Shown in pieces: positions 55,691 to 64,000 of a stretch of DNA of 64,000 nucleotides (position 1 is its first letter; every line of letters starts with the position of its first letter). Location of the stretch: positions 1,178,001 through 1,242,000 of the forward strand of contig NZ_CP114783.1 of the NCBI RefSeq assembly GCF_027359595.1, in the 5' to 3' direction. The DNA comes from Prochlorococcus marinus str. MIT 0912 (lineage in GTDB: Bacteria; Cyanobacteriota; Cyanobacteriia; PCC-6307; Cyanobiaceae). The notes under the pieces were generated by a model. That model saw nothing but the letters and a program-made list of their open reading frames with translations. It was not told where the DNA came from and made no database searches. Both the position numbers and the translations under genes were made by a program.

Positions 55691-56347
55691 TTGATTGAAG
55701 CAAGACAAAATCACCCCATTAATAGTTTATGGAATAACTCCTGTCTTTTTTCAGGACCGGGAGTTCTCCCAACAGTCATCGAACAATCAGGTCAAGGTGA
55801 AAGGGCATTTGATATTTACTCCCGATTACTTCGAGAAAGAATCATCTTTCTAGGAACTGATGTAAATGATCAAGTTGCTGATGCATTAGTGGCTCAAATG
55901 CTTTTTTTAGAAGCTGATGATCCAGAAAAAGATATTCAGTTATATATAAATTCTCCCGGAGGATCAGTAACTGCGGGACTGGCTATCTATGACACCATGC
56001 AGCAAGTTAGTCCGGATGTCATAACAATTTGCTATGGCCTTGCAGCAAGCATGGGGGCTTTTCTTCTCTCTGGAGGAACAAAAGGTAAAAGACTTGCATT
56101 GCCCAATTCCAGAATAATGATTCATCAACCTCTTGGTGGAGCTCAAGGTCAAGCTGTGGAAATTGAAATTCAAGCAAAAGAAATTCTCTATTTAAAAGAG
56201 ACTCTTAATTCACTTTTAGCAGAACATACCGGGCAAGATATTAAAAAGATTTCAGAAGACACTGATCGTGACCACTTTCTTTCTCCCCAAGAAGCGGTTG
56301 AATATGGCCTGATCGACAAAGTGGTTTCCAATCTCAACTCCATATGA
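55691..56347 (+). CDS. clpP: ATP-dependent Clp protease proteolytic subunit
   Basis: The 218-residue serine protease subunit has the catalytic triad Ser120 ([10 protein letters not shown]), His145 (IMIHQPLGG) and Asp194 (DRDHFLS), all intact. The N-terminal [26 protein letters not shown] is typical of the cyanobacterial copy encoded with clpX. The only suitable start is TTG at 55691 (MIEARQ); the first in-frame ATG comes at residue 70, well inside the conserved domain, so the TTG start is favoured. It forms tetradecamers that pair with ClpX encoded next. Confidence 0.95.
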   Translation: MIEARQNHPINSLWNNSCLFSGPGVLPTVIEQSGQGERAFDIYSRLLRERIIFLGTDVNDQVADALVAQMLFLEADDPEKDIQLYINSPGGSVTAGLAIYDTMQQVSPDVITICYGLAASMGAFLLSGGTKGKRLALPNSRIMIHQPLGGAQGQAVEIEIQAKEILYLKETLNSLLAEHTGQDIKKISEDTDRDHFLSPQEAVEYGLIDKVVSNLNSI

Positions 56348-56451
56348 ATCATTAAGGAAAGCTGACAAGGCATCAATCCTCAATGATCCTATTAATTGAG
56401 ACTGAGTAAAATTAATTATCGGTCTATCTAACCTATTTTTTATAGAGCTCG

Positions 56452-57807
56452 ATGGCAAAATTTGAGGCCCATCTTAAATGCTCCTTTTGTGGCAAGGCCC
56501 AAGATCAGGTGAGGAAACTCATTGCTGGTCCCGGAGTGTACATATGCGATGAATGTATCGACTTATGCAATGAAATTTTAGATGAAGAACTAATTGATAA
56601 TCCAACTCATCAAAGAAGTGGACATGAGCAAAGTCGTAAAACTAAAGCTGCCACCACAGCAGCTAAACCTGCTCCAACGTTGGCTTCCATACCAAAGCCC
56701 ATTGAAATTAAAAAATTTTTAGATGATCAAGTAGTTGGGCAAGAACCAGCAAAAAAAATCTTATCAGTAGCTGTCTACAACCACTACAAGAGACTTGCAT
56801 GGAAAGGTGATGGTTCTGGCGAGACAGATTTAACAGCCACCAAATTACAAAAATCTAATATTTTATTAATTGGACCAACTGGATGCGGAAAGACATTACT
56901 TGCCCAAACATTAGCAGAAATGCTCGATGTTCCCTTTGCTGTCGCTGATGCCACAACTCTTACTGAAGCTGGATATGTTGGGGAAGATGTCGAAAACATT
57001 CTCTTACGTCTTCTGCAAAAAGCAGATATGGATGTGGATTTAGCACAAAGAGGAATTATTTACATAGATGAAATTGACAAAATTGCTAGAAAAAGTGAAA
57101 ACCCATCTATTACCAGAGATGTGTCTGGAGAAGGTGTGCAGCAAGCTCTTCTGAAAATGCTCGAGGGTACTGTTGCCAACGTCCCTCCTCAAGGAGGGAG
57201 AAAGCATCCTTACGGTGATTCTATTCAAATTGATACGAGCCAAATACTCTTTATATGTGGTGGAGCATTCGTTGGTTTAGAAGATGTAGTACAAAAAAGA
57301 CTTGGGAAAAATTCAATTGGTTTTATACCAAATGAAAATAGGGCAAGAACCAAATCCAATCGAGATCGTCTTGGTGCAAATTTAATTAATGACCTTGAGC
57401 CGGACGATCTAGTGAAATATGGGCTAATTCCCGAATTCATTGGAAGAATGCCTGTTAGTGCAATCTTAGAACCATTAAATGCTAAAGCACTTGAGTCTAT
57501 TCTCACAGAACCTAGAGATGCCTTAGTAAAACAATTTAGAACCTTATTGAGTATGGATAATGTAGAGCTTTCATTTGACGAAGATGCTGTTGAGGCAATT
57601 GCGCAAGAAGCCTACAAAAGAAAAACTGGAGCTAGAGCTCTGCGGGGAATTGTTGAAGAAATTATGCTAGATCTGATGTATAGCCTTCCATCTCAAACTA
57701 AAATTAAAACTTTCAACGTAACAAAAAAAATGGTTGACGAAATTACAGGCGGCAAAGTGGTTCCACTCTTATCAAATGACAAAAGAATTGTTAAAGAATC
57801 TGCTTAG
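56452..57807 (+). CDS. clpX: Clp protease ATPase subunit ClpX
   Basis: The 451-residue AAA+ unfoldase has the N-terminal zinc finger (Cys10, Cys13, Cys32, Cys35), Walker A GPTGCGKT (141-148), Walker [11 protein letters not shown], the pore-loop segment [11 protein letters not shown], sensor motifs and the [14 protein letters not shown] sensor-2 region. It selects, unfolds and feeds proteins to ClpP. The Ala/Lys-rich linker after the zinc finger is longer than in E. coli. It lies 104 bp downstream of clpP. Confidence 0.97.
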   Translation: MAKFEAHLKCSFCGKAQDQVRKLIAGPGVYICDECIDLCNEILDEELIDNPTHQRSGHEQSRKTKAATTAAKPAPTLASIPKPIEIKKFLDDQVVGQEPAKKILSVAVYNHYKRLAWKGDGSGETDLTATKLQKSNILLIGPTGCGKTLLAQTLAEMLDVPFAVADATTLTEAGYVGEDVENILLRLLQKADMDVDLAQRGIIYIDEIDKIARKSENPSITRDVSGEGVQQALLKMLEGTVANVPPQGGRKHPYGDSIQIDTSQILFICGGAFVGLEDVVQKRLGKNSIGFIPNENRARTKSNRDRLGANLINDLEPDDLVKYGLIPEFIGRMPVSAILEPLNAKALESILTEPRDALVKQFRTLLSMDNVELSFDEDAVEAIAQEAYKRKTGARALRGIVEEIMLDLMYSLPSQTKIKTFNVTKKMVDEITGGKVVPLLSNDKRIVKESA

Positions 57808-57951
57808 ATCAAATAAACTTTTTGAATACCTTTCTTAATGTTAATTGTAAAAATTTAAAAAATTAAATTAGTCAAATATTTGATCAATGGTAATCAATTT
57901 TGAATATGATCAAACAAATCAAGATTAAATTCATCAATATTTTAATTTCAA

Positions 57952-59661
57952 ATGATAAAAACTTATGAGCCGTTACATCATAAATATCGACCAACAAACT
58001 TTGACGAGCTTATTGGGCAAGCTCCAATTACATCTACATTAAAACAAGCATTAATCAGTGATCGAATTGCTCCTGCATATATATTTTCTGGACCTCGAGG
58101 AACGGGTAAAACATCAAGTGCAAGAATTTTTGCAAAATCTTTAAACTGCTTAAAAAGTGAAAAAGCTACAACCGTACCTTGTGGTGAATGTGACTTATGT
58201 AGGGGGATTAGCGCTGGCAATGCTTTGGATGTAATTGAAATTGATGCAGCTTCCAATACAGGTGTGGAAAATATTCGTGAATTAATAGAAAGATCTAGAT
58301 TTGCGCCAGCAAAAGCTCGCTGGAAAGTTTATGTCATCGATGAATGCCATATGTTGTCAACTGCAGCTTTTAATGCGCTTCTAAAAACCTTAGAAGAACC
58401 CCCTCCTCAAGTAGTCTTTATTCTTGCAACAACAGATCCCCAACGCGTTTTACCTACAATTCTTAGTAGATGTATGCGCTTTGATTTTAGAAGAATAGCA
58501 CTACATGATTTAGAAAGTCATTTAATGAGTATTGCTAAAAAAGAAGAGATTTCAATCAACGAAGAGGCAATATCATTAATTGCAAAGCATTCCCAAGGAG
58601 GGTTGAGAGATGCGGAAAGTTTACTTGATCAAGTCAGTTTACTCCCTCCACCAATAACTCAATTAAATATTATCAATCTAATAGGGGCTGTACCAGAAGA
58701 AGAATTAATTATCTTAGCCAAGTCATTACTAAATAAAGATCCTAATTCAATTCTAAATATCTGTAATCGTCTAATTGATACAGGGAAAGAGCCAATTGCA
58801 ATTCTACAAGGAATAGCATCTATATTAAGAGATTTAGTTGTCACTAAAGTCATAAGTAAGCCAACTAATTTATGTAATATCTCTCAAGAAAATCGTGAAA
58901 GTTTAAAAGATTTAGCAACGTCAATCAATCTTGATAAAATACTAAGCTTACAGGCTAAATTAAAAGGATCAGAAAACTATATAAGAAACAGTAATCAGCC
59001 AAAATTATGGCTGGAAATTAATTTACTTGGAATGCTTTCAAATGAAGTTTATAAAGAAAATAATAAAATCAAACAATCCTTTGTTAAAATAAACAAATCA
59101 GAGAAGTCTGAACCTAAAAATGCAAATCTTATAATAGACAATGTAGATTCAAATAGCAATAAAGAACAAGTCAAAAGAACAGTTGCTCAAGAAAAATTAA
59201 TACCTGATAAAAACTTGAATCTTGATGATATATGGAAAAAAGTCATAGCCATGTTAGAGCTTCCATCAACAAAAATGCTACTTTCACAACAAGCTAAATT
59301 AATAAATTTAAGCTCAGATTCTGCCGAAATAGCAATTTCAGAAAAATGGATAAATATGATTCAAAGTCGAAAAAATCTTATTGAAGATGCTTTTTATAAG
59401 GCGAGAGGATCATCAACAAAAGTTCTTTTAATACAACAAAAAGATAACTTATCCCATTCGCGAAAAGATGAAAAAAATTCTCAGAATATTGAACAAAAAA
59501 ATGAAATTAAAGTCAATAAGGAGATAAATAAGAATGACTCCAAAAAAGAGGAGGAGAAGAACAAAAATATAGAGGCAGAAATCAATTCAGAAGCAAGCTA
59601 TATTGATGAAAAAGCTAAGCAATTTGCAGACTTCTTTAATGGAGAAATTGTTGATATTTAA
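57952..59661 (+). CDS. dnaX: DNA polymerase III subunit gamma/tau
   Basis: The 569-residue protein starts with HHKYRPTNFDELIGQ, followed by Walker A GPRGTGKT (47-54), zinc ligands Cys66, Cys77, Cys80 and Cys83, Walker B VYVIDECHML, and the SRC motif TILSRCMRFDF. It is the ATPase of the clamp loader, working with the delta subunit encoded at 43.2 kb. The region after about 370 is poorly conserved and rich in Lys, Asn and Glu, as is usual for low-GC members. I saw no slippery A-run of the E. coli type that would make gamma by frameshift. Confidence 0.95.
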   Translation: MIKTYEPLHHKYRPTNFDELIGQAPITSTLKQALISDRIAPAYIFSGPRGTGKTSSARIFAKSLNCLKSEKATTVPCGECDLCRGISAGNALDVIEIDAASNTGVENIRELIERSRFAPAKARWKVYVIDECHMLSTAAFNALLKTLEEPPPQVVFILATTDPQRVLPTILSRCMRFDFRRIALHDLESHLMSIAKKEEISINEEAISLIAKHSQGGLRDAESLLDQVSLLPPPITQLNIINLIGAVPEEELIILAKSLLNKDPNSILNICNRLIDTGKEPIAILQGIASILRDLVVTKVISKPTNLCNISQENRESLKDLATSINLDKILSLQAKLKGSENYIRNSNQPKLWLEINLLGMLSNEVYKENNKIKQSFVKINKSEKSEPKNANLIIDNVDSNSNKEQVKRTVAQEKLIPDKNLNLDDIWKKVIAMLELPSTKMLLSQQAKLINLSSDSAEIAISEKWINMIQSRKNLIEDAFYKARGSSTKVLLIQQKDNLSHSRKDEKNSQNIEQKNEIKVNKEINKNDSKKEEEKNKNIEAEINSEASYIDEKAKQFADFFNGEIVDI

Positions 59662-59678
59662 TAATTAGATTAACTTAA

Positions 59679-60995
59679 TTAAGAACCAATATGATCAGTT
59701 TTTTCCCATATTAAAGTCTTGCGAAATAGTGACATTTTAAAAACTATAAAGGGAATTACAATAAACCAATGTGCAAGGTAAATCGTTGCTCCAAGTATAT
59801 TGATAAAATTAGGCGATGGTAATCTTGGACCTTCACTAATTTGAGAACATCCTTTCCAAAAAGCTAAGCTAGAAATACCAAATGCAACTATAGATAGAGG
59901 CCAATATAAGGGGCTCTCAAATAAAATAATTGATACAATAAAATCGATAAATGATACTACTGGTAAAACATATTGCAATAAAAAAAAGCAAGTTAAATCT
60001 ATTTTCTTGAATTTGGATAGTCGTTTTGAGATCAATAAAGGCCAGTAATCAAAAAACCTTTGTAATCCTCCCTCAGCCCATCTTTTTCTTTGTCTAAATA
60101 AAGCCGCCAATGATTCCACTGCTTCCTCTTGAATAGGTGGATCCCACATTATTACTATTGGCGATCGGGTTAATAAAAACCGGAAGCTTAAATCTAAATC
60201 GTCAGTGATAGTTTGTTCATTAAATCCTCCACAAGATTCAAGAACTTTTCGATTAATTAATTGGCCATTACCTCTTAACTCCGAAACACCACCACAAGCA
60301 AGCCTGCCTCTTTGAATAACCGCATCCATTGCCATCTCCATTGCTTGATAAACAGCTATTTTATTCAACTCACAATTCACAACTGATTTTCTTAACTGCA
60401 CACCAGACCATCCACCATGCAAAGCAAGAGATATGGCTTTAAGTAATACATTGCTCTGTAATTGTGCATCAGCATCAAGAATAAACAACCATTCCCCATC
60501 AGTTTGATTCAATACAGAATTCAAAGCTCCTGATTTACCACCACCACTCAATAATGGACGACTTAAAACATTAATCCTAGAGCAACTTGTACGTAATTTT
60601 TGTAATAAATCAGGTGTTCGGTCTTGACTCCCATCATCAATTATCCATAGAGAAAGTTTTTCCTCTGGATATTCAATTGATAAAAGTCTTGAAACTAATC
60701 TCTCTATTACATTTTCCTCATCACGTGCTGCGACCAAAACATCAACTTTGGGAAGAGTTGCAAAAAATTCTTCATCCTTAATTAGAAGCTCTTTTTGTAA
60801 TTGATAATTTTCCCTGCGATCTCTTATGACAACTCTCAACCCATACCCTCCTAGTAAGACAGCCAAAGTAATTGAAGGGAGTAAATTCTTGGTAGGCTCA
60901 ATTAAATGAGGAAAAATTCCTATTAAGGCGCAGCAAATCAAAAACAATATTGATTTAATGCGTCGGTTTTCTCCACTAATTTTGGCTAAAGCCAT
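59679..60995 (-). CDS. Membrane-bound family 2 glycosyltransferase (processive, BcsA-like fold)
   Basis: The 438-residue protein has two N-terminal transmembrane helices, a cytoplasmic GT-A domain and several C-terminal helices. The catalytic signatures are VLVAARDEENVIERLV, IIDDGSQDRTPDLL, the metal-binding LDADAQ, a TDDLD motif and RQRKRW (Q-x-x-R-W type). This set is characteristic of membrane GT2 enzymes that make or decorate polysaccharides or glycolipids. The product is not identifiable from sequence. It is convergent with dnaX (17 bp gap) and lies just downstream of the SpoIID-domain gene on the same strand. Confidence 0.85.
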   Translation of the reverse strand: MALAKISGENRRIKSILFLICCALIGIFPHLIEPTKNLLPSITLAVLLGGYGLRVVIRDRRENYQLQKELLIKDEEFFATLPKVDVLVAARDEENVIERLVSRLLSIEYPEEKLSLWIIDDGSQDRTPDLLQKLRTSCSRINVLSRPLLSGGGKSGALNSVLNQTDGEWLFILDADAQLQSNVLLKAISLALHGGWSGVQLRKSVVNCELNKIAVYQAMEMAMDAVIQRGRLACGGVSELRGNGQLINRKVLESCGGFNEQTITDDLDLSFRFLLTRSPIVIMWDPPIQEEAVESLAALFRQRKRWAEGGLQRFFDYWPLLISKRLSKFKKIDLTCFFLLQYVLPVVSFIDFIVSIILFESPLYWPLSIVAFGISSLAFWKGCSQISEGPRLPSPNFINILGATIYLAHWFIVIPFIVFKMSLFRKTLIWEKTDHIGS

Positions 60996-61040
60996 GGAGC
61001 AATACTTTTATCAACAAGTGACTCTAAGAGGCTTTCATCA

Positions 61041-62594
61041 CTAAGGCAAAAATCCATATTTAGTTTTTGGATAATAATGAGAAAGAATTTGTTTGGTAGT
61101 CCATCCATTTTTTGCTAACTCTATAGCCCCAGACTGAGACATTCCTGCTCCATGTCCAAAACCTCCACCAGAAAAAAGCCATTTACCTTCTTTAATTTCT
61201 TTAACAACAAATAATGTGCTTGGTAATTGTCTAAGAACTCGACGAATCTCATCAAGTTTAAGGAAAATTTCCGAGCCAGTCTTTCCTTCAATTTTCATGG
61301 AAGTGACTCTCCCACTTATACCTCTCGTTAAAACCTGAATTTTATTTGGATAAAAAGAACTACTAACTTTTTGAGCTTGATTGAGCTGTTCAGATATCTC
61401 AGAAGACTCTAGCGTTCTTTCCCACCTGAAAAGTGGATGATCAGACCCAAAAGCCTCAGACTTAGAAAATAAAAAAGATTTCAAATATTTTTCATTTGAC
61501 AAAGGTAAATCAACTTTACGAGTCCACTGTTTTGGTCCATCCAAGCGCATTTGCAAATAAGGAACTTGATTAATTGACCATGCTTCATCGACCGATGCCA
61601 TTACTCCACCATTTGTCGCGTGATAAACAGTATTTATTGGCTTTTTCTTCCAAGTCAGAATTATGCCAGCCGTTTTTTTTATAGCCGTTTTAATTTTTTG
61701 ATTGGCTTTAGATGGATCTTTGTAAACCTGACATTGCGTATCACTGCAAAGGTTGTATCCATCAACTTTGAATCTATGACTATTAGCCAAAGCCCATGTT
61801 CTCGCTAGTACAGCCTGCGCTGCTAATGCTGCTTCAGGAGAGGTGGCGCCAATTTCGTAAGGAACTACTCCATTTAGATATCTCTCAATAGGAACATGCT
61901 CAACTAATGTCCAACTTCCATAAGCATCTGACTGGATCGAAAAAGGACCCAAGTATATTCCCTTCCCCCAGCGCATCCCATCAGGGGCTTCCAAAGAGAT
62001 AGGTCCTTTGAGAGAAATCTTTCCATTATTTCCGTATACATAAGGGAAAACAGTCTTTGAAACTTTAATTTTTTGATAAACCGACTCGATAGATGCGGGA
62101 ATCTCAATATCGCCGGACACCCAAACCTCCCAATCCAGTGGATGAGCAATAGTTGATTCAATACCTTTTTCTTTTAAATCATTTGCTACTTTTTCAGCAG
62201 ACTCGAAACTTGCAAAAGGGCCAATTGTTTTTCGAATAAATACTTTGGGATTTAATAAGTCTCTCGCTCGCCAACCAATATTAATTTCTTTAGCCTTTAG
62301 AATTATTCCATTAGCATCTTTCAGAATCAATTTTCTGCCATTACTGACAAGCCTCAAAGATGGTGAATTCTGATCATTAATGATTTCTTTTCCTAAGTAT
62401 GGTTTGATCCCAACAAGCAGCACATTTTTTTCTGAACTAATTAAAGGTGTTTGAGGAGGTGCCTGATGAGTTGCAAAAACGTTCACTTTGCGAGGATTCG
62501 CAATACAAACTTGATTTGAATAATGCGTAACAATCAAGAGAAACAATCCAAGACCAAAAAAACACTTTTGATTCTTTAAATAGTTTTTAATCAC
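61041..62594 (-). CDS. SpoIID/LytB-domain secreted protein
   Basis: The 517-residue protein has an N-terminal signal peptide (CFFGLGLFLLIVTHYSNQVCIA). A SPOR-like stretch (FASFESAEKVANDLKEKGI) precedes the SpoIID domain, which shows YLNGVVPYEIGATSPEAALAAQAVLARTWAL, then CQVY, a THNGGV-like ATNGGVMASVDEAW, and GGGFGHGAGMSQSGAIELA near the C-terminus. SpoIID of Bacillus is a lytic transglycosylase that cleaves denuded glycan strands; cyanobacterial members are presumed to act on peptidoglycan in the periplasm. It is divergent from rpmI (92 bp gap). Confidence 0.92.
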   Translation of the reverse strand: MIKNYLKNQKCFFGLGLFLLIVTHYSNQVCIANPRKVNVFATHQAPPQTPLISSEKNVLLVGIKPYLGKEIINDQNSPSLRLVSNGRKLILKDANGIILKAKEINIGWRARDLLNPKVFIRKTIGPFASFESAEKVANDLKEKGIESTIAHPLDWEVWVSGDIEIPASIESVYQKIKVSKTVFPYVYGNNGKISLKGPISLEAPDGMRWGKGIYLGPFSIQSDAYGSWTLVEHVPIERYLNGVVPYEIGATSPEAALAAQAVLARTWALANSHRFKVDGYNLCSDTQCQVYKDPSKANQKIKTAIKKTAGIILTWKKKPINTVYHATNGGVMASVDEAWSINQVPYLQMRLDGPKQWTRKVDLPLSNEKYLKSFLFSKSEAFGSDHPLFRWERTLESSEISEQLNQAQKVSSSFYPNKIQVLTRGISGRVTSMKIEGKTGSEIFLKLDEIRRVLRQLPSTLFVVKEIKEGKWLFSGGGFGHGAGMSQSGAIELAKNGWTTKQILSHYYPKTKYGFLP

Positions 62595-62686
62595 AACAAA
62601 AATCTCCTTCCAGCAAAAAATTAATAATTTGGGTTGGCTTAAGTGAGCTTAAGGACGTATTCTTATAGTCTAACTATGCTTTATCA

Positions 62687-62884
62687 ATGCCAAAGCTCAA
62701 GACCCGCAAAGCTGCTGCAAAGCGGTTCAAAGCAACAGGCACTGGCAAGTTCATGAGACGTCGTGCATTTCACAATCACTTACTTGACCATAAGAGCCCT
62801 AAATTAAAAAGGCACCTTAAAACAAAAGCAGTGGTAGACGAACGTGATGCAGAGAACGTAAGCCTTATGCTTCCTTATGCTTAA
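62687..62884 (+). CDS. rpmI: 50S ribosomal protein L35
   Basis: The 65-residue basic protein begins [21 protein letters not shown] and contains [21 protein letters not shown], the usual L35 pattern and length. It is 52 bp upstream of rplT, the conserved pair; infC is not next to it. The terminator after rplT probably ends the transcript. Confidence 0.98.
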   Translation: MPKLKTRKAAAKRFKATGTGKFMRRRAFHNHLLDHKSPKLKRHLKTKAVVDERDAENVSLMLPYA

Positions 62885-62936
62885 GACTTCTTACTACCGG
62901 TTATTAGTTCAATTTCTTGATTTCTGATTATTAATT

Positions 62937-63284
62937 ATGGCACGTGTTAAAAGAGGTAATGTTGCAAGAAAACGTAGAAACAAAATTCTTCGTCTAGCAA
63001 AAGGCTTTAGAGGGGGGAATGGAACTCTTTTCAGAACTGCAAATCAAAGAGTAATGAAAGCTCTTTGTAACGCCTATAGAGACAGAAGAAGAAGAAAGCG
63101 TGATTTCCGAAGACTTTGGATTGCAAGAATCAATGCAGCCGCAAGACTAAACGGATTAAGCTATAGCAAGTTTATGGGTAGCTTAAAAAAAGCAGATATA
63201 AAAATCAACAGAAAAATGTTGGCTCAATTAGCTGTTACAGATCCTAAAACATTTACAAATATCGCAGTTAATTCAAAAGGCTAA
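62937..63284 (+). CDS. rplT: 50S ribosomal protein L20
   Basis: The 115-residue protein begins [26 protein letters not shown] and contains [23 protein letters not shown], the standard L20 signature. It binds 23S rRNA early in 50S assembly. It follows rpmI and precedes a candidate terminator. I did not detect a recognisable autoregulatory leader in the short gap. Confidence 0.98.
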   Translation: MARVKRGNVARKRRNKILRLAKGFRGGNGTLFRTANQRVMKALCNAYRDRRRRKRDFRRLWIARINAAARLNGLSYSKFMGSLKKADIKINRKMLAQLAVTDPKTFTNIAVNSKG

Positions 63285-63286
63285 AT

Positions 63287-63311
63287 GCACTATAGTAGTG
63301 TTTTCTTTTTT
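63287..63311 (+). terminator. Probable terminator after rplT
   Basis: A 5-base stem (cacta / tagtg) with a 3-base loop lies 3 bp after the rplT stop and is followed at once by ttttctttttt. The stem is short, but the T-tract and position fit a Rho-independent terminator of the rpmI-rplT unit. Confidence 0.55.
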
Positions 63312-63431
63312 AAAGTTATGTATAAATATTTAATTAAACCAAAAGAATACAGAAGAAAATCCAAAAATTAAGATTATGCTAATAATAAATAATTACTATA
63401 CGCTCAACAAGTTAGTAATTAGTTTTAGACA

Positions 63432-63989
63432 ATGATAGCTAATCTTCCTCAAACTTATTTAATAGGACTATGTTTGCTATTAGTAATTATAGCTATTTTA
63501 GTAGGAAGACAATTATATAAAGTAAGAAAAGATGAAATGAAGCTTATAAAACTAGAGAAAGAGGATTCAAATACAAAAGAAGATTCTGCTAAAATGTATG
63601 AATTAGCATCTGTTCAATTAAAGAAAAGATTATATCCTCAAGCCACATCAACTTTAAAACAAGCATTAAAGAAACTAGATGGAGAACCACAAGAAGCTAA
63701 AGCACTTATAGAAAATGCCTTAGGTTTTGCACTTGCTGCCCAAAATGACTTTAAATCCGCAGTAATTCATTATAAAAAAGCATTAACTGCTAAATCTGAA
63801 TATCCAGTTGCATTAAACAATCTCGGTTTTGCTCATCAGCGTTTGCTTAAAGAAGATGAAGCTTATAAAAATTATCAAGAGGTTTTAAAGCTAGATCCTA
63901 ATAACAAAACTGCAATCTCCCAAATAAAAAGACTTGAACGAATAATTGGAAAAAGTAAAGATCAATTATTGAATAAAAAAGGTTTCTAA
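63432..63989 (+). CDS. Membrane-anchored TPR protein
   Basis: The 185-residue protein starts with one transmembrane helix (TYLIGLCLLLVIIAILVG), then a short charged linker and three or so tetratricopeptide units: LASVQLKKRLYPQATSTLKQA, NALGFALAAQNDFKSAVIHYKKAL, and NNLGFAHQRLLKEDEAYKNYQEVLKLDP. This layout is common in small cyanobacterial TPR proteins that hold complexes at a membrane, for example for photosystem assembly or glycan handling; no specific partner can be named. The stop at 63987-63989 lies just inside the window. Confidence 0.85.
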   Translation: MIANLPQTYLIGLCLLLVIIAILVGRQLYKVRKDEMKLIKLEKEDSNTKEDSAKMYELASVQLKKRLYPQATSTLKQALKKLDGEPQEAKALIENALGFALAAQNDFKSAVIHYKKALTAKSEYPVALNNLGFAHQRLLKEDEAYKNYQEVLKLDPNNKTAISQIKRLERIIGKSKDQLLNKKGF

Positions 63990-64000
63990 ATAAATTTTAA

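Noticed and set aside
57952-59661. Programmed frameshift producing a short gamma form of DnaX
   Set aside because: I found no A-A-A-A-A-A-G type slippery site with a following stem at the expected place after the ATPase domain.

Overview
The window looks like a low-GC marine picocyanobacterial chromosome, most probably Prochlorococcus and perhaps a low-light-adapted lineage. The support is a photosystem II gene resembling psbZ, a cobalamin gene (cobH), a DUF561/Ycf23-type gene, the order asd-dapA / tig-clpP-clpX-dnaX, a cyanobacterial-type aspartate kinase with a long regulatory tail, very short intergenic gaps and AT-rich codons. I could not run a search, so the genus is an inference from gene content and order.

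Positions 1-441 hold the N-terminus of secA. From about 0.7 to 38.4 kb lies a large accessory region devoted to the cell surface. In order it contains: a GDP-mannose 4,6-dehydratase; a DUF4177-like small protein; a minus-strand pair made of an inverse-autotransporter-type outer-membrane barrel and a Cys-rich secreted protein; a tight seven-gene minus-strand operon (4655-10801) with a GT2 transferase, a GDPD-like phosphodiesterase, a HAD phosphatase, two related nucleotidyltransferase-fold proteins, a cupin and a frameshifted multipass membrane protein; and a type I secretion locus. The secretion locus (15334-20301, plus strand) encodes a 61-residue small protein, a parvulin, an ABC exporter and an HlyD-type adaptor. 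It is flanked on the opposite strand by two very large presumptive substrates: a 1416-residue M10 metalloprotease-cadherin-cyclophilin-DUF4214 protein and a 3896-residue repeat protein with N-terminal DUF4214 modules. Beyond these come a second GMD-like dehydratase, a 1224-residue protein with three glycosyltransferase-like units, a small unknown protein and a GNAT acetyltransferase.

A tRNA-Gly(GCC) gene at 38664-38735 marks the return to core genes: ribH, a psbZ-like gene, mutS, cobH, holA, lysC, uvrB, a DUF561 gene, tilS, rnj, dapA, asd, tig, clpP, clpX, dnaX, a membrane GT2, a SpoIID-domain protein, rpmI, rplT and a TPR protein. These cover DNA repair and replication, lysine/threonine precursor synthesis, protein folding and proteolysis, tRNA/mRNA maturation and translation.

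The accessory genes read as one functional theme: making nucleotide-activated sugars or head groups, assembling a surface glycan, and exporting giant adhesin- or protease-like proteins with a dedicated type I system. No TolC-like outer-membrane channel is in the window. The most notable items are the protease-cadherin-cyclophilin fusion next to a parvulin-containing exporter operon, the stand-alone inverse-autotransporter barrel with a separate secreted partner, the unusual head-group operon with one degenerate nucleotidyltransferase, and a single-base frameshift in the last gene of that operon.
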